From Streptomyces sp. NBC_01669 (GTDB lineage: Bacteria; Actinomycetota; Actinomycetes; Streptomycetales; Streptomycetaceae), in assembly GCF_026339735.1 (NCBI RefSeq), contig NZ_JAPEQG010000001.1, positions 186,001-250,000 on the forward strand: 64,000 nucleotides of DNA. Direction: 5' to 3'. Of this stretch, positions 24,293-33,388 are shown in pieces. Both the position numbers and the translations under genes were made by a program. The notes under the pieces were generated by a model. It searched no databases, was not told where the DNA came from, and saw only the letters and a program-made list of their open reading frames with translations. Positions within the stretch are counted from its first letter, which is position 1. Every line of letters starts with the position of its first letter.

Positions 24293-25620
24293 GACTGCAA
24301 CTCCAGGTTCTTGAGTGACACGTCGGGCATCAGGCCCATGCGGCGCAGATCCTTCTCGTAGGAGAGCTTGCCGATGGCGAAGGCTGCGCTGGCCGCGATC
24401 GCGATGAGCGGGACCACCCTCAGTGCGCCGAGCAGGCCCATGCGGTCCGCGAGCATGCCCGTCACCGCGGGCCCCGGGGCAATCCCGAGCAGGCTGTTGG
24501 CCAGGGTGAGCGTGGCCATGGCCGTCGCCGCGATGGCCGCAGGGGTGAGGTTGGCCACCATGGCGGCCGCCGGGCCGGCCGTGCCGCAGGCCACCAGAGT
24601 GCCGGCGCCGATCAGTACGAGCTGCACCGGGCCGGTAGGAAGCCGGAAGCCGACCATCAGCAGAACGAGTGAGGCGAGACTGCAGGCGATCGCGACGGTC
24701 CACTTCCGGGCCGCCAGGTTCCGGCTGAGGCGGTCGGCGGCGATTCCGCACAGGATCATGCCGGTGCCACTGAGCAGCGCGAAGACTCCTGCGGCCAGCC
24801 CCGCTTTGGCGGGGGCCATCGAGTAGTAGCGGTTGAAGAAGCTGGGCATCCAGGCGAGCATGGCCATCGCGATGAACATCTGCAGTCCGCTGCCGATGTA
24901 GGCGCAGACCACGGAGACGGATGAGAACAACCTCGGCAGCAGGGTCCGCAAGGGGGCCCGCTCACCGGCCCTGGCGCTGTGCTTGTTGGAGGCCGTCCCC
25001 AGCCTCTTCTCGGTGACCACGAGGCCGTAGACCGTGGCCAGGAGCAGTCCGAAGATTCCCATCGCGCTGAAGGCCCAGCGCCAGCCGTGTTCCTGGGCGA
25101 TGACACCGCCGGCCGACACACCCAGCACGGATCCGAAGGACCCTCCCGCGATGAACGCTGCGGAGAGCGTGGCCCGCAGGCTGATGGGGAAGATGCTGAG
25201 GACCACCGCGATACCGACGCTCCCGTAGGCCGCCTCACCGACACCCACCATGAACCGCCCCAGGAACATCTGGCCGTAGCTCGCCGACACCGCGCAGCCC
25301 AAAGTCGCCAGGCTCCACACGATCGCGGCGATCACCAGGCTCCTGACCCGACCCCAGCGGTCCGCCAGCAGTGACAGCGGGAAGGTGAGCACACCGACCA
25401 TCAGAGCCACGATGCCGCTGAGAGAACCCAACTGGGCGTCCGACAGCAGCCACTCCGCCTTCAGCAGCGGAAAGACCGCGTTGAGGACCTGCCGCGACAT
25501 GTAGTCAGACATCAGAAGCCCGAAACTCAGCGCAAACACCAGCCAGGCATACCTGCGGGAGACAGCCGGTATGGCGGAAGAGGTCCCCGGCACGGCCGTG
25601 CCGGCAGTGTGAAGTCCCAT
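24289..25620 (-). CDS. MFS transporter of the catabolic operon
   Basis: About 443 residues with twelve hydrophobic helices. Motif A is LADRWGRVRSLVIA; TM4 carries the conserved RFMVGVGEAAYGS typical of sugar/organic-acid type carriers. ATG 25620 is chosen over the upstream GTG because AAAGG lies at the right distance. The gene sits between a dioxygenase and a hydrolase gene with short or overlapping junctions, so it very likely imports the substrate of this pathway. Confidence 0.85.
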   Translation of the reverse strand: MGLHTAGTAVPGTSSAIPAVSRRYAWLVFALSFGLLMSDYMSRQVLNAVFPLLKAEWLLSDAQLGSLSGIVALMVGVLTFPLSLLADRWGRVRSLVIAAIVWSLATLGCAVSASYGQMFLGRFMVGVGEAAYGSVGIAVVLSIFPISLRATLSAAFIAGGSFGSVLGVSAGGVIAQEHGWRWAFSAMGIFGLLLATVYGLVVTEKRLGTASNKHSARAGERAPLRTLLPRLFSSVSVVCAYIGSGLQMFIAMAMLAWMPSFFNRYYSMAPAKAGLAAGVFALLSGTGMILCGIAADRLSRNLAARKWTVAIACSLASLVLLMVGFRLPTGPVQLVLIGAGTLVACGTAGPAAAMVANLTPAAIAATAMATLTLANSLLGIAPGPAVTGMLADRMGLLGALRVVPLIAIAASAAFAIGKLSYEKDLRRMGLMPDVSLKNLELQS

Positions 25621-25651
25621 CGGCGTCACCTTTCTCGTCTCTGGTGGGGGC

Positions 25652-26569
25652 TCAGAAGGTTCTGTCGCCGACGATTCCGGCGCGCTCCATCTTGCGGAGG
25701 GCAGGCCAGTAGTCCTGGACGGCGTAGTGCTGTGTGGAGCGGTTGTCCCAGATGGCGAAGCTGTTCTTCTGCCAGCGCCAACGCACCTGGTACTCGGGGA
25801 CGGCCGCCTGGCTGATCAGGTAGTTCAGGAGGTTGGCGGCGCCGGGCGCGTGGTCCTGGCCGAAGCGCACGTTCTCGGGCGTGTGGTAGTTCACGAAGTG
25901 TGTGGTGAAGGAGTTGACGAAGAGGATCTGCTCGCCGGTCTCCGGGTGGGTACGCACCACCGGGTGCTCCGCGTCCGGGTACTGCGCCTTCAGCTGATGC
26001 CGCTGCTCCATCGGCATGACGGCACCGAAGCTCGCCTCGATGCTGTGCCGTGCGCCCAGACCCGCGATCTGCGTCTTGATGTGCTCGGGCAGCCTGCGGT
26101 ACGCCTCGGCCATGTTGACCCAGATCGTGTCCCCGCCCACCTCTGGCGTCTCAACGCAGCGCAGCACGGCCCCCATGGGCGGGCACTCGCGCCAGGTGCC
26201 GTCGCAGTGGAGTGCGTTCTCGTAGTGCTCGGGATTGCTGTCGAGGTCCTTGTAGATGCGGACCAGCCCAGGGTGGTCCGGGTCGCTGCCGAGCACCGGG
26301 TGGTCCTCGAGCTGACCGAAGCGCGAGGCGAAGGCGACGTGCTCGGCGCGGGTGATGTCCTGGTCCCGCAGGAACAGGACCTTGTACTGCAGCAGCAGCT
26401 GCTTGATCTCGGCGAACAGCTCGTCGTCGCGAGCGGCGTCGCCGAGGTTCACACCGGACAGTTCGGCGCCGATGGTGCAAGTCAGCGGCTCAACCTTGAT
26501 GGAAGTGCGTAGAACACCCGGGCGCACGAGGACGGGCGTGTTTCCCCTCGGGTGGATGGTCTGGTCCAT
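25652..26569 (-). CDS. TauD/TfdA-family Fe(II)/2-oxoglutarate dioxygenase 1
   Basis: A 305-residue member of the TauD/TfdA clan. The iron site shows H121-x-D123 in ALHCDGTW and a distal His in STQHYAVQDYWPALRK, where the trailing Arg should bind 2-oxoglutarate. The N-terminus IGAELSGVNLG is typical. These enzymes hydroxylate a carbon next to S, N or O while decarboxylating 2-oxoglutarate, often releasing a sulfonate, amine or alkoxy group. ATG 26569 follows GAGGAG. It is third in the BKACE operon, 31 bp ahead of the MFS start. The substrate is unknown. Confidence 0.87.
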   Translation of the reverse strand: MDQTIHPRGNTPVLVRPGVLRTSIKVEPLTCTIGAELSGVNLGDAARDDELFAEIKQLLLQYKVLFLRDQDITRAEHVAFASRFGQLEDHPVLGSDPDHPGLVRIYKDLDSNPEHYENALHCDGTWRECPPMGAVLRCVETPEVGGDTIWVNMAEAYRRLPEHIKTQIAGLGARHSIEASFGAVMPMEQRHQLKAQYPDAEHPVVRTHPETGEQILFVNSFTTHFVNYHTPENVRFGQDHAPGAANLLNYLISQAAVPEYQVRWRWQKNSFAIWDNRSTQHYAVQDYWPALRKMERAGIVGDRTF

Positions 26570-26610
26570 GGTGCTCACTCCTCTGACGTGACGTGTGGGG
26601 CGCGGTGTGC

Positions 26611-27582
26611 TCAGAGGACGAAGACGGAAGATCCCGTGGTCCGTCCTGCTTCGAGATCGCGGTGTGCCTGTATCGCGTCCTGAAGGGCGTAGCGCTGGTT
26701 GATCTCGATCTTGATACGTCCGGACGCGACGTGACCGAACAGCTCGCCCGACAGGGCGTCCCGCTCGACGGGTTCGGCGATGTAGTCGGCCAGCGCGGGC
26801 CGGGTCACGAACAGCGAGCCGTGGATAGCCAGTTGCATGGCGTCGAGCGGCGGCACTCCGGATGCCGTGCCGAAGCACACCAGCAAGCCGCGACGCTGCA
26901 GCGAGGCCATGGAGCCGGCGACGGTGTCCTTGCCGATGCTGTCGAAGACCACAGGGACACCCTTGCCGTCGGTCAGCTCGCGCACCCGCTGGGCCACGTC
27001 TTCGCGCCGGTAGTAGATGATGTGATCGCAGCCGTGGGCGCGGGCGATCTCGGCCTTCTCCTCGCTGGAGACCGTGCCGATCACGGTGATGCCGAGCAGC
27101 TTGGCCCACTGGGAGAAGATCAGGCCCACGCCGCCCGCCGCCGCGTGGAGCAATACGGTGTCGCCGGACTTCAGCGGGTGGATCCGGCGCAGCAGATAGG
27201 CCGAGGTGAGGCCTCGCATGGTCATCGCCGCGGCGGTCTCGCAGCTGATCTCCTCCGGCAGCTTGATCAGCGAGTCCGCGGGCATGACCCGCTCCGTGCT
27301 GTAGGCCCCCAGCGGGCTGCCGGTGTAGGTCACCCGATCGCCCTCTGCGACATGGGTGACGCCCTCGCCGACGGCCTCGATCACACCTGAGGCCTCCACA
27401 CCGAGCCCCGCAGGCAGCGGAGCCGGATACAGACCGGTGCGGAAATAGGTGTCGGCGAAGTTGAGTCCGACGGCGACGTGCCGTATCCGTACCTCGCCCG
27501 GGCCCGGGTGGCCGACGGTGACCTCTTCCCACCGCATGACGTCGGTGTCACCGGTTTCGTGGAAGCGAATGGCGTGTGCCAT
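26611..27582 (-). CDS. quinone oxidoreductase (zeta-crystallin type)
   Basis: A 323-residue zinc-free MDR protein. It opens MAHAIRFHETGDTDVMRWEE, has NFADTYFRTGLY, the cofactor loop LLHAAAGGVGLIFSQWAK and GTVSSEEKAEIARAHG, and ends with the usual HRDLEAGRTTGSSVF. Such enzymes reduce quinones or enoyl/enone double bonds with NADPH. It lies between the BKACE and dioxygenase genes, so it probably reduces an unsaturated carbonyl in the same pathway. Confidence 0.88.
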   Translation of the reverse strand: MAHAIRFHETGDTDVMRWEEVTVGHPGPGEVRIRHVAVGLNFADTYFRTGLYPAPLPAGLGVEASGVIEAVGEGVTHVAEGDRVTYTGSPLGAYSTERVMPADSLIKLPEEISCETAAAMTMRGLTSAYLLRRIHPLKSGDTVLLHAAAGGVGLIFSQWAKLLGITVIGTVSSEEKAEIARAHGCDHIIYYRREDVAQRVRELTDGKGVPVVFDSIGKDTVAGSMASLQRRGLLVCFGTASGVPPLDAMQLAIHGSLFVTRPALADYIAEPVERDALSGELFGHVASGRIKIEINQRYALQDAIQAHRDLEAGRTTGSSVFVL

Positions 27583-27690
27583 GACGTGCTCCGTTTGCTC
27601 GTGTGTGGGGGGGGTGGGGGTCGCGGGCCGACCCCGATCGGCTGGGATGGATGCCGTGTCGGTCCCGCGACCGTCCCTCGTGGGATCGGG

Positions 27691-28749
27691 TCAGCTCTTG
27701 GCGTCGCGGAGCATGAAGCCGCGACGGCCGGGACGGCGGTTGGGCACCATGCCGAGCTGGGACAGGGTCTCGTCGGCGTCCGAGTACCACTCGCGGATCT
27801 TGTAGATCTCCTTGGCCTCCTGGCCCGTGGCGATCTCACGACCGAGCGCGTTGGCGATCTGGACCATCTGCTCGACCTGCTCCACGGAGGACATCCGGTC
27901 GCCCTTGCGCCGCCACAGGTTGTCCTCGTTGCCCACCCGCACGTGCGCGCCCAGGGCGATGCCGATCGCGTTCATCGGCGCGACTGCGCGCATGGAGGCC
28001 TCGATGGTGAGCACGGCGCCGTCCGGGACGCGGCGGATGAACTCGATCAGGTCGGCCGGGTGACGGCCGGCGAACCCGCCCCCGATGGCCACGTAGTTGA
28101 GCACGAGCGGGCCGCAGTAGATGCCCTTGCGGATCAGCCGCTCCACCGTCTCCAGCTGTGCCATGTTGGCGAGTTGGAAGTGCGGCTGGATGTCGTTGGT
28201 GCGGAGCCGCTTGAGGTGCTCGAGGTAGAAGTCCGGCCCGGCCTCGACCACCATGTCCCGGTAGGCCTTGTAGTACGCCGGTTTGGCGACCGACGTGCCC
28301 TCGATGTCCTCGTCGTCGAAGAGCTCGACGATGTTCATCTGGTTGGTGTTGATGGCGATCGTCACCTGGTCCGGCTTGGGGGTGATCTCGGCCAGCATGT
28401 GGCGGGTGTCGTAGCTGAGCCACTTGGCGTCGGCGCCTTCGTCCTCAGGAGCGAAGGAGATCGACCCGCCGATCTGCAGGACCATGTCCGGCACCGCCTC
28501 GCGCAGCCGGGCCATCAGCTCGTTGAACATGGAGATGCGCTTCGAGCCGTGGCCGTCCAGCTCGCGCACGTGGATGTGCAGCACCGTAGCGCCGGCGTTG
28601 TAGCAGTCGACCGCCGCCTGCACGTGCTCGTCCATGGTGAGCGGGAGGTCGTCGGCGTCACCGGGCAGCCACTCCGGCCCGTAGGGCGCGGCCTGGATGA
28701 CCAGCTTCTCCTGGTTTTCCGGATACAGGGAGTCGTCGAAAAAGTGCAC
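27691..28749 (-). CDS. beta-keto acid cleavage enzyme (BKACE, DUF849)
   Basis: A 352-residue protein of the 3-keto-5-aminohexanoate cleavage family. GTG 28749 has a strong AAAGGAG. The zinc site H58-x-H60 is visible in VLHIHVRELDGHGSKR, with later family blocks VLQIGGSISFAPEDEG, MAQLETVERLIRKGIYCGP and RVGNEDNLWRRKG. BKACE enzymes condense a beta-keto acid with acetyl-CoA and cleave it to a CoA thioester plus acetoacetate (or swap to acetoacetyl-CoA). It is first in its operon, next to the AraC gene. With the acetoacetyl-CoA synthetase it forms a plausible pair. The side chain of the substrate is not predictable here. Confidence 0.9.
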   Translation of the reverse strand: MHFFDDSLYPENQEKLVIQAAPYGPEWLPGDADDLPLTMDEHVQAAVDCYNAGATVLHIHVRELDGHGSKRISMFNELMARLREAVPDMVLQIGGSISFAPEDEGADAKWLSYDTRHMLAEITPKPDQVTIAINTNQMNIVELFDDEDIEGTSVAKPAYYKAYRDMVVEAGPDFYLEHLKRLRTNDIQPHFQLANMAQLETVERLIRKGIYCGPLVLNYVAIGGGFAGRHPADLIEFIRRVPDGAVLTIEASMRAVAPMNAIGIALGAHVRVGNEDNLWRRKGDRMSSVEQVEQMVQIANALGREIATGQEAKEIYKIREWYSDADETLSQLGMVPNRRPGRRGFMLRDAKS

Positions 28750-29128
28750 AGTCCATCTCCTTTGATGATGGGTCTTCACTCGCTGCACACATCGCTGCCT
28801 GCGCTGCGTGGCCTGAGGGGATCGGCGAGAAGCGGAGTGAGATGGCAGACGGGGTCCCCGGACTCGCTGGGCAGCCCGGATACGATCGATGGGTCCCGGT
28901 GGGAGATGCGGCTTCAGGCAGGGTCTCTGCTGTCCTCGTGCGGGCCGGCGGTCTCCCTTGCGGTAATGCAACGTTAATTGCCGGTTACGCCGGATGCTTA
29001 GCCGCAGGTGACATCAGACTTATCATTTGGGGACCCTCCCTCCCCGGCTGGTGCCACCCCCAACTCGGAGGATCAAGCCGTGGCGAGGTACGTGATCGCG
29101 GTCCCCGGCAGCAAGTGATCGCCGCTGG
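28750..29128. promoter_or_regulatory. leader and operator region of the BKACE operon
   Basis: The gap between the AraC stop and the BKACE start. An AT-richer patch at 28965-29030 likely holds the promoter. On the minus strand TGATAAGTC-N3-TGTCAC lies at 29025-29008, matching the copy upstream of the divergent dioxygenase operon. Confidence 0.5.
29008..29025 (-). promoter_or_regulatory. shared operator motif TGATAAGTC-N3-TGTCAC, BKACE side
   Basis: 15 of 18 positions are identical to 30179-30196, with the 3-nt spacer differing. It points towards the BKACE operon as the other points towards the dioxygenase/ligase operon. Likely bound by the AraC-family protein encoded between them. Confidence 0.55.
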
Positions 29129-30151
29129 TCATTCCTCATCGGACGGCTGCTGCCTGGTCCTCCGGACGCGCCACTGCCTGGGGCTGCAACCGAACCGCTC
29201 GCTGAACCAGCGCGAGAAAGCGCTTGGTGCGGAGAATCCCAGCAGCCCGGAGATCTCCGTCAACGAGCGGCGTGGGTTCGCCACGAGCTGCTCGGCGAGC
29301 TGGGCACGCGTCGCGTTGAGGAGGGAGGAGAACGTCTCACCAGAGGCCGACAGGTGCCGATGGACGGTCCGCCGGTCGACGCCGAGGCTGCATGCGACCT
29401 GCTCGATCGAACAGCGACCGGTGGGGAGCAGGACTTCGATCAACTCGCGCACCCGGTCCGCCACGGTCGTGTCCCTCGACACTGCGAGCGACTCGAAATA
29501 CTGCCGCGCGTACGTCCGGAGCTGCGGATCGGACATCGGGTTGGGAGCGTTGAGATCGCTGGCGTAGAAGACGATCCCATTGAATTCCCGGTCGAATTCC
29601 ACTGCGGGTCCGAAAACGCGCCGGTGGGTTCCGGTGTCCACTGGGGCGCTGTGCGTGAAGCATACGGACACGGGCTGCCACCGGTTGCCGAGGAAACTAC
29701 GAAGGATTTGATGGAAAGCGCCCACGGCCAGCTCTATGGCCTGGCGGGCCGCCATGGCCTCACCGAGCTCCAGGCTCACCTTGAGGGTGGCCAGGCCACT
29801 CGCGTCGGAGAGCCGGCCGTGCAGCATCTCGTTGTACATGTGCTCATGGCGGACGAGAAGCTCGATCGCGCTGCGGGCGTCGGGCTCCTCGCGTATGACC
29901 AAGCTGATGGGGCCGAGGTTGGAGAAGCGACGGCGCTCGGCGAGGAGCAGACCGAAGTCCTCACGATGTGAGGCCGCCGCCGAGAGCTCGAGCAGCTGGG
30001 TCACGGCCACGCCGGAGATCCATCTGTCCTGGACCGTGAGGCCGACGGGGTCCAGGCCCACGCGCTTCATCAGCGCCCGCGGGTCGATGCCGAGCGACTG
30101 GCTGAGCTCGACGTAGCTGCTCAGCACTGCATTACGGACAAGGGGCTTCAT
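29129..30151 (-). CDS. AraC-family regulator with PF12625-type sensor domain
   Basis: A 340-residue regulator. ATG 30151 (MKPLVRNAVLSSYVELSQSL) is preferred to the upstream in-frame start for its GGAG. The N-terminal two thirds match the ligand-binding domain of OruR/ArgR-like AraC proteins (LGIDPRALMKRVGLDP, FGLLLAERRRFSNLGPIS). The C-terminal AraC DNA-binding domain reads VACSLGVDRRTVHRHLSASG and LTEISGLLGFSAPSAFSRWF. It lies between two operons that share an operator motif and is the evident local regulator, probably activating on the pathway substrate. Confidence 0.9.
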   Translation of the reverse strand: MKPLVRNAVLSSYVELSQSLGIDPRALMKRVGLDPVGLTVQDRWISGVAVTQLLELSAAASHREDFGLLLAERRRFSNLGPISLVIREEPDARSAIELLVRHEHMYNEMLHGRLSDASGLATLKVSLELGEAMAARQAIELAVGAFHQILRSFLGNRWQPVSVCFTHSAPVDTGTHRRVFGPAVEFDREFNGIVFYASDLNAPNPMSDPQLRTYARQYFESLAVSRDTTVADRVRELIEVLLPTGRCSIEQVACSLGVDRRTVHRHLSASGETFSSLLNATRAQLAEQLVANPRRSLTEISGLLGFSAPSAFSRWFSERFGCSPRQWRVRRTRQQPSDEE

Positions 30152-30178
30152 GGGCGCACTCCAGGCTCTGTCCCCAAG

Positions 30179-30196
30179 TGATAAGTCACGTGTCAC
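30179..30196 (+). promoter_or_regulatory. shared operator motif TGATAAGTC-N3-TGTCAC, dioxygenase side
   Basis: It lies 28 bp upstream of the AraC start and about 320 bp upstream of the plus-strand dioxygenase. Same motif as 29008-29025 on the other strand. Confidence 0.55.
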
Positions 30197-30226
30197 GCCA
30201 AGTCAAGCGATGACTCAAGTCGTGAC
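30192..30226. promoter_or_regulatory. dyad in the AraC/dioxygenase intergenic region
   Basis: GTCACG..AAGTCA-AGCGA-TGACTC..CGTGAC is an imperfect nested inverted repeat overlapping the shared motif. It may be an autoregulatory site for the AraC gene or part of a looping operator. The rest of 30152-30513 has no gene; a frame from 30304 is open but lacks a good start before 30514. Confidence 0.45.
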
Positions 30227-30513
30227 CTAGCGTTGCACCACTGCATGGAGCTCAGCGTCTGGATTCGGCGTCCCGGCCGATCGGAAATCCGACGGAGAAC
30301 ACCATGGCAAACAGTCCAACTGTTGACCAGCCCTGGAAAGGGATACGGAATCCCAATGCGGATCAATGGCCTCAGGTGGAATGCCTGCACCCGATCCGCG
30401 GGGTTCTTCCACGACGAAAGGAAAGGGGTCGTTCGCACGGTTTCGGGTTCCGAGCCGGCGAAGAGCCGAATGCGACTCCGGCTGGGCGGACGCACGACCC
30501 CGGGGAGGCCACC

Positions 30514-31599
30514 ATGACGAACGTGATCAGCGTGCTGCGCCGGTCGTACACCGGGCCGGCCGCGTGGAAAGGCCCGGACCTGGCGGGCTCCGACGAGTGG
30601 GTCCTGCGGCTCTCACCGGCACAGATCGACGAGCTCGAGGCCTCCTTGCGCGCGGTGCGTGAGCGAGGCGTTCCACTGTTGAAGTTGAGCGCCGGCGACT
30701 TTCCGCTGCCGACCTTGGCCGGGGAGCTGGAGCGCATCGCCGACGTGCTGGAAAACGGACGCGGCTTCGTACTCGTCAAACGCATTCCGGTCGAGCGTTA
30801 CAGCCAGGCGGGGGCAAGCACCATTTTCTGGGGACTGTGTCAGCACCTGGGTGTCCCGGTGTCACAGAACGCGGCGGGCCACATGCTCGGCCACGTCCGG
30901 GACACCGGTCACAGCATCGCCGCCCCCGCAACGCGCGGCTACCAGACCAGGGAGATGCTGCCGTTCCACACCGACGGATCCGATGTCCTCGGACTGTTGT
31001 ACCTGCGGGCAGCCCGCTCCGGTGGACGTATCTCCGTGGTCAGCTCCGCGGCGGTCTACAACGCGATCCTGGCGCGACGGCCGGATCTGGTCGAAGGCCT
31101 GTACCGGACCCATTTCCTCGACCGCCGGGAGGAACACGCCCCTGGTGAGAGCCCGTACTACGCGGTTCCGCTGGCGTCCTGGTCCGGGGGCAAGCTCAGC
31201 ATGCGCTACAACCGCTGTTACCTAGAGTCCGCTCAGCGCTTTCCTGACGTGTCGCGCCTGGAGCGGGCGGATATGGAGCTGTTCGACCTCATCGACGAAC
31301 TGGCAGTTTCTCCAGAGCTCCGACTTGACGTCGACTTCGAGGTCGGCGACCTGCTGCTGCTCAACAACCACGCGCTTCTGCATTCCCGTACGGAATATGA
31401 GGACTTCGACGAACCCGAGCAGAAGCGCCACGTTCTGCGGCTGTGGCTGACCCTGCAGCAGGGGCGAGAACTGCCACCGGACTTCTGGGGAGACATGCAC
31501 AGCAGTGACTGCGGTCCCGGTCGCGGCGGTATCACCCCCCGCGACATGATCGCGACACACAACTCCGCATCCCTCGGCGGCTCTTTCCGCCACCGGTGA
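30514..31599 (+). CDS. TauD/TfdA-family Fe(II)/2-oxoglutarate dioxygenase 2
   Basis: A 361-residue enzyme. ATG 30514 follows GGGGAGG. The iron site is H152-T-D154 in LPFHTDGSDVLGL; the distal His lies in LLLLNNHALLHSRTEYED and the 2-oxoglutarate Arg in KRHVLRLWL. It is only distantly like dioxygenase 1, so the two likely act on different intermediates. It is first of the plus-strand operon and is followed 32 bp later by an acyl-CoA ligase gene. Divergent from the AraC gene and preceded by the shared operator. Confidence 0.88.
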   Translation: MTNVISVLRRSYTGPAAWKGPDLAGSDEWVLRLSPAQIDELEASLRAVRERGVPLLKLSAGDFPLPTLAGELERIADVLENGRGFVLVKRIPVERYSQAGASTIFWGLCQHLGVPVSQNAAGHMLGHVRDTGHSIAAPATRGYQTREMLPFHTDGSDVLGLLYLRAARSGGRISVVSSAAVYNAILARRPDLVEGLYRTHFLDRREEHAPGESPYYAVPLASWSGGKLSMRYNRCYLESAQRFPDVSRLERADMELFDLIDELAVSPELRLDVDFEVGDLLLLNNHALLHSRTEYEDFDEPEQKRHVLRLWLTLQQGRELPPDFWGDMHSSDCGPGRGGITPRDMIATHNSASLGGSFRHR

Positions 31600-31631
31600 C
31601 TGCCACCAGCTCAGATCAAAGGGGAAACCGC

Positions 31632-33137
31632 ATGGACAACCTCGCCACTCTGCTGGCGGAATCCGCCTGGGCCGAGGGCAACCGGGTCGCCATCCGCCAG
31701 GACGAAATCGTCCTGACATATGCCGAACTGAACGACACCAGCGCCCGGGTCGCCTCACTGTTGCAGGCCAAGGGCGTCCGGGCGGGCGACCGCGTCGCGT
31801 TGGTCATGCCCAACGTCACCTACTTCCCGATCGCGTATTACGGCATCCTCCGCGCAGGCGCCGTAGTAGTGCCGATGAATCCGCTGTTGAAAGCGCGTGA
31901 AATAGCCTTCACCCTCCGGGATTCCGGCTCCCGGATCGTGTTGGCGTTCCCGCTGTGCGCGGACGCGGTCGCGAAGGCCGCAGCAGAGGTCGGGGTCGAC
32001 TGCCTGGTCACGGACCCAATGACCTTCGACACTCTGGTACGGGCAACCGAACCGATGCCCGAGGCAGTCGACCGGGCGGAGAACGACACTGCTGTGATCC
32101 TCTATACCTCGGGCACGACGGGGACCCCGAAGGGCGCCGAGCTGACTCACCGCAACCTGATGACCAACGCGGCCTCCGCTGCCGAGACACTCCTCCACCT
32201 CGGGCCGAGCGACGTACTGTTCGGGGGCCTGCCGCTGTTCCACGCCTTCGGCCAGACCTGCGCCCTGAACGCTGCCGTCGCTGCGGCCGCCACCCTGACC
32301 ATGCTGCCGCGGTTCGAGCCGGCCAAGGCGCTGGAGATCATGCACCGGGACGGGGTCACCGTCTTCCTGGGCGTCCCCACGATGTTCAATGCCCTGCTCC
32401 ACGCCGGGATCCCCGACAGCTACGACCTCTCGAGGCTGCATCTGGCCGTCTCCGGTGGAGCTTCCCTGCCGGTCGAGGTGCTGCACACCTTCGAGCGGGA
32501 ATTCGACGTCACCGTTCTGGAGGGATACGGACTCTCGGAGACGTCACCGGTCGCCGCGTTCAACCCCCCGGACCGACCACGCAAGGCCGGTTCAATCGGC
32601 GTGCCGATCCGCGGAGTCGAACTCAAACTCGTCGCGGACGGCGGCACCACGGTAGGCCCGGGCGAAGTCGGTGAGATCGCGATCCGCGGCGAGAACGTGA
32701 TGAAGGGCTACTGGAGCCGCCCGGATGCGACTGCGGAAGCCATCCGGGACGGCTGGTTCCACAGCGGTGATCTCGCCCGTGTCGACGAGGACGGCTACTA
32801 CTTCATCGTCGACCGGAAGAAGGACCTCATCATCCGCGGCGGCTACAACGTCTACCCGCGCGAGATCGAGGAGGTGCTCTACGAACACCCGGCAGTAGCC
32901 GAAGCGGCCGTCGTCGGCGTCCCGCACGAGATCCACGGGGAGGAGGTGGCCGCCGTAGTGACCCTCCGGCCCGGTGCGCAGACCACGGCCGACCAGGTGC
33001 GCGACTACGTCAAACAGCGAGTGGCTGCCTACAAATACCCGCGGATCGTCACCTTCGCCGACACACTGCCCAAGGGCGCAACCGGCAAGATCCTCAAGCG
33101 TGAGATCGTCGTCACGCAGCAGGCGCCCGAGGACTGA
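31632..33137 (+). CDS. acyl-CoA ligase (AMP-forming, long-chain-type)
   Basis: A 501-residue ANL ligase from ATG 31632, preceded by AAAGGGG. Motif A3 is VILYTSGTTGTPKGAELTHR, A5 is GYGLSETSP, A7-A8 is WFHSGDLARVDEDGY with IVDRKKDLIIRGGYNVYPRE, and the catalytic Lys is in PKGATGKILKRE. It activates a carboxylic acid as the acyl-AMP and then CoA thioester. Following a dioxygenase, it probably activates an oxidised product for beta-oxidation-type breakdown. Family resemblance is to FadD-type enzymes; chain length is not predictable. Confidence 0.88.
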   Translation: MDNLATLLAESAWAEGNRVAIRQDEIVLTYAELNDTSARVASLLQAKGVRAGDRVALVMPNVTYFPIAYYGILRAGAVVVPMNPLLKAREIAFTLRDSGSRIVLAFPLCADAVAKAAAEVGVDCLVTDPMTFDTLVRATEPMPEAVDRAENDTAVILYTSGTTGTPKGAELTHRNLMTNAASAAETLLHLGPSDVLFGGLPLFHAFGQTCALNAAVAAAATLTMLPRFEPAKALEIMHRDGVTVFLGVPTMFNALLHAGIPDSYDLSRLHLAVSGGASLPVEVLHTFEREFDVTVLEGYGLSETSPVAAFNPPDRPRKAGSIGVPIRGVELKLVADGGTTVGPGEVGEIAIRGENVMKGYWSRPDATAEAIRDGWFHSGDLARVDEDGYYFIVDRKKDLIIRGGYNVYPREIEEVLYEHPAVAEAAVVGVPHEIHGEEVAAVVTLRPGAQTTADQVRDYVKQRVAAYKYPRIVTFADTLPKGATGKILKREIVVTQQAPED

Positions 33138-33333
33138 ACTGATCCGGTTTCCATGTCCGTTCTGAACTCGGCCCGATCATGATGAGCCGACCATCTCCGG
33201 TGCTCCAGGGCCTCGTTGAGCATCGCGCGTTCGAGTATCACGCGGTAACGGACGCCGCGCACAGAAGGACGTTACTGATTTCGGCAGCACGGGGTCCCGG
33301 CGAGGTATTTGATTGCCAGTACAAGGGGGGTGC

Positions 33334-33366
33334 CCCCTGGCGCGAGGGCGTGCCTTGCGCCAGGGG
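33334..33366. terminator. 10-bp hairpin between ligase and peptidase fragment
   Basis: CCCCTGGCGC (33334-33343) and GCGCCAGGGG (33357-33366) are perfect inverted repeats. It can terminate the converging plus-strand ligase operon and the minus-strand fragment at 33389. The rest of 33138-33388 has no gene. Confidence 0.6.
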
Positions 33367-33388
33367 TGCGGTCGGAAGAGGTCTGCCG

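Noticed and set aside
30304..30513. N-terminal extension of dioxygenase 2
   Set aside because: ATG 30514 follows GGGGAGG and starts at normal family length; the upstream part is compositionally odd.
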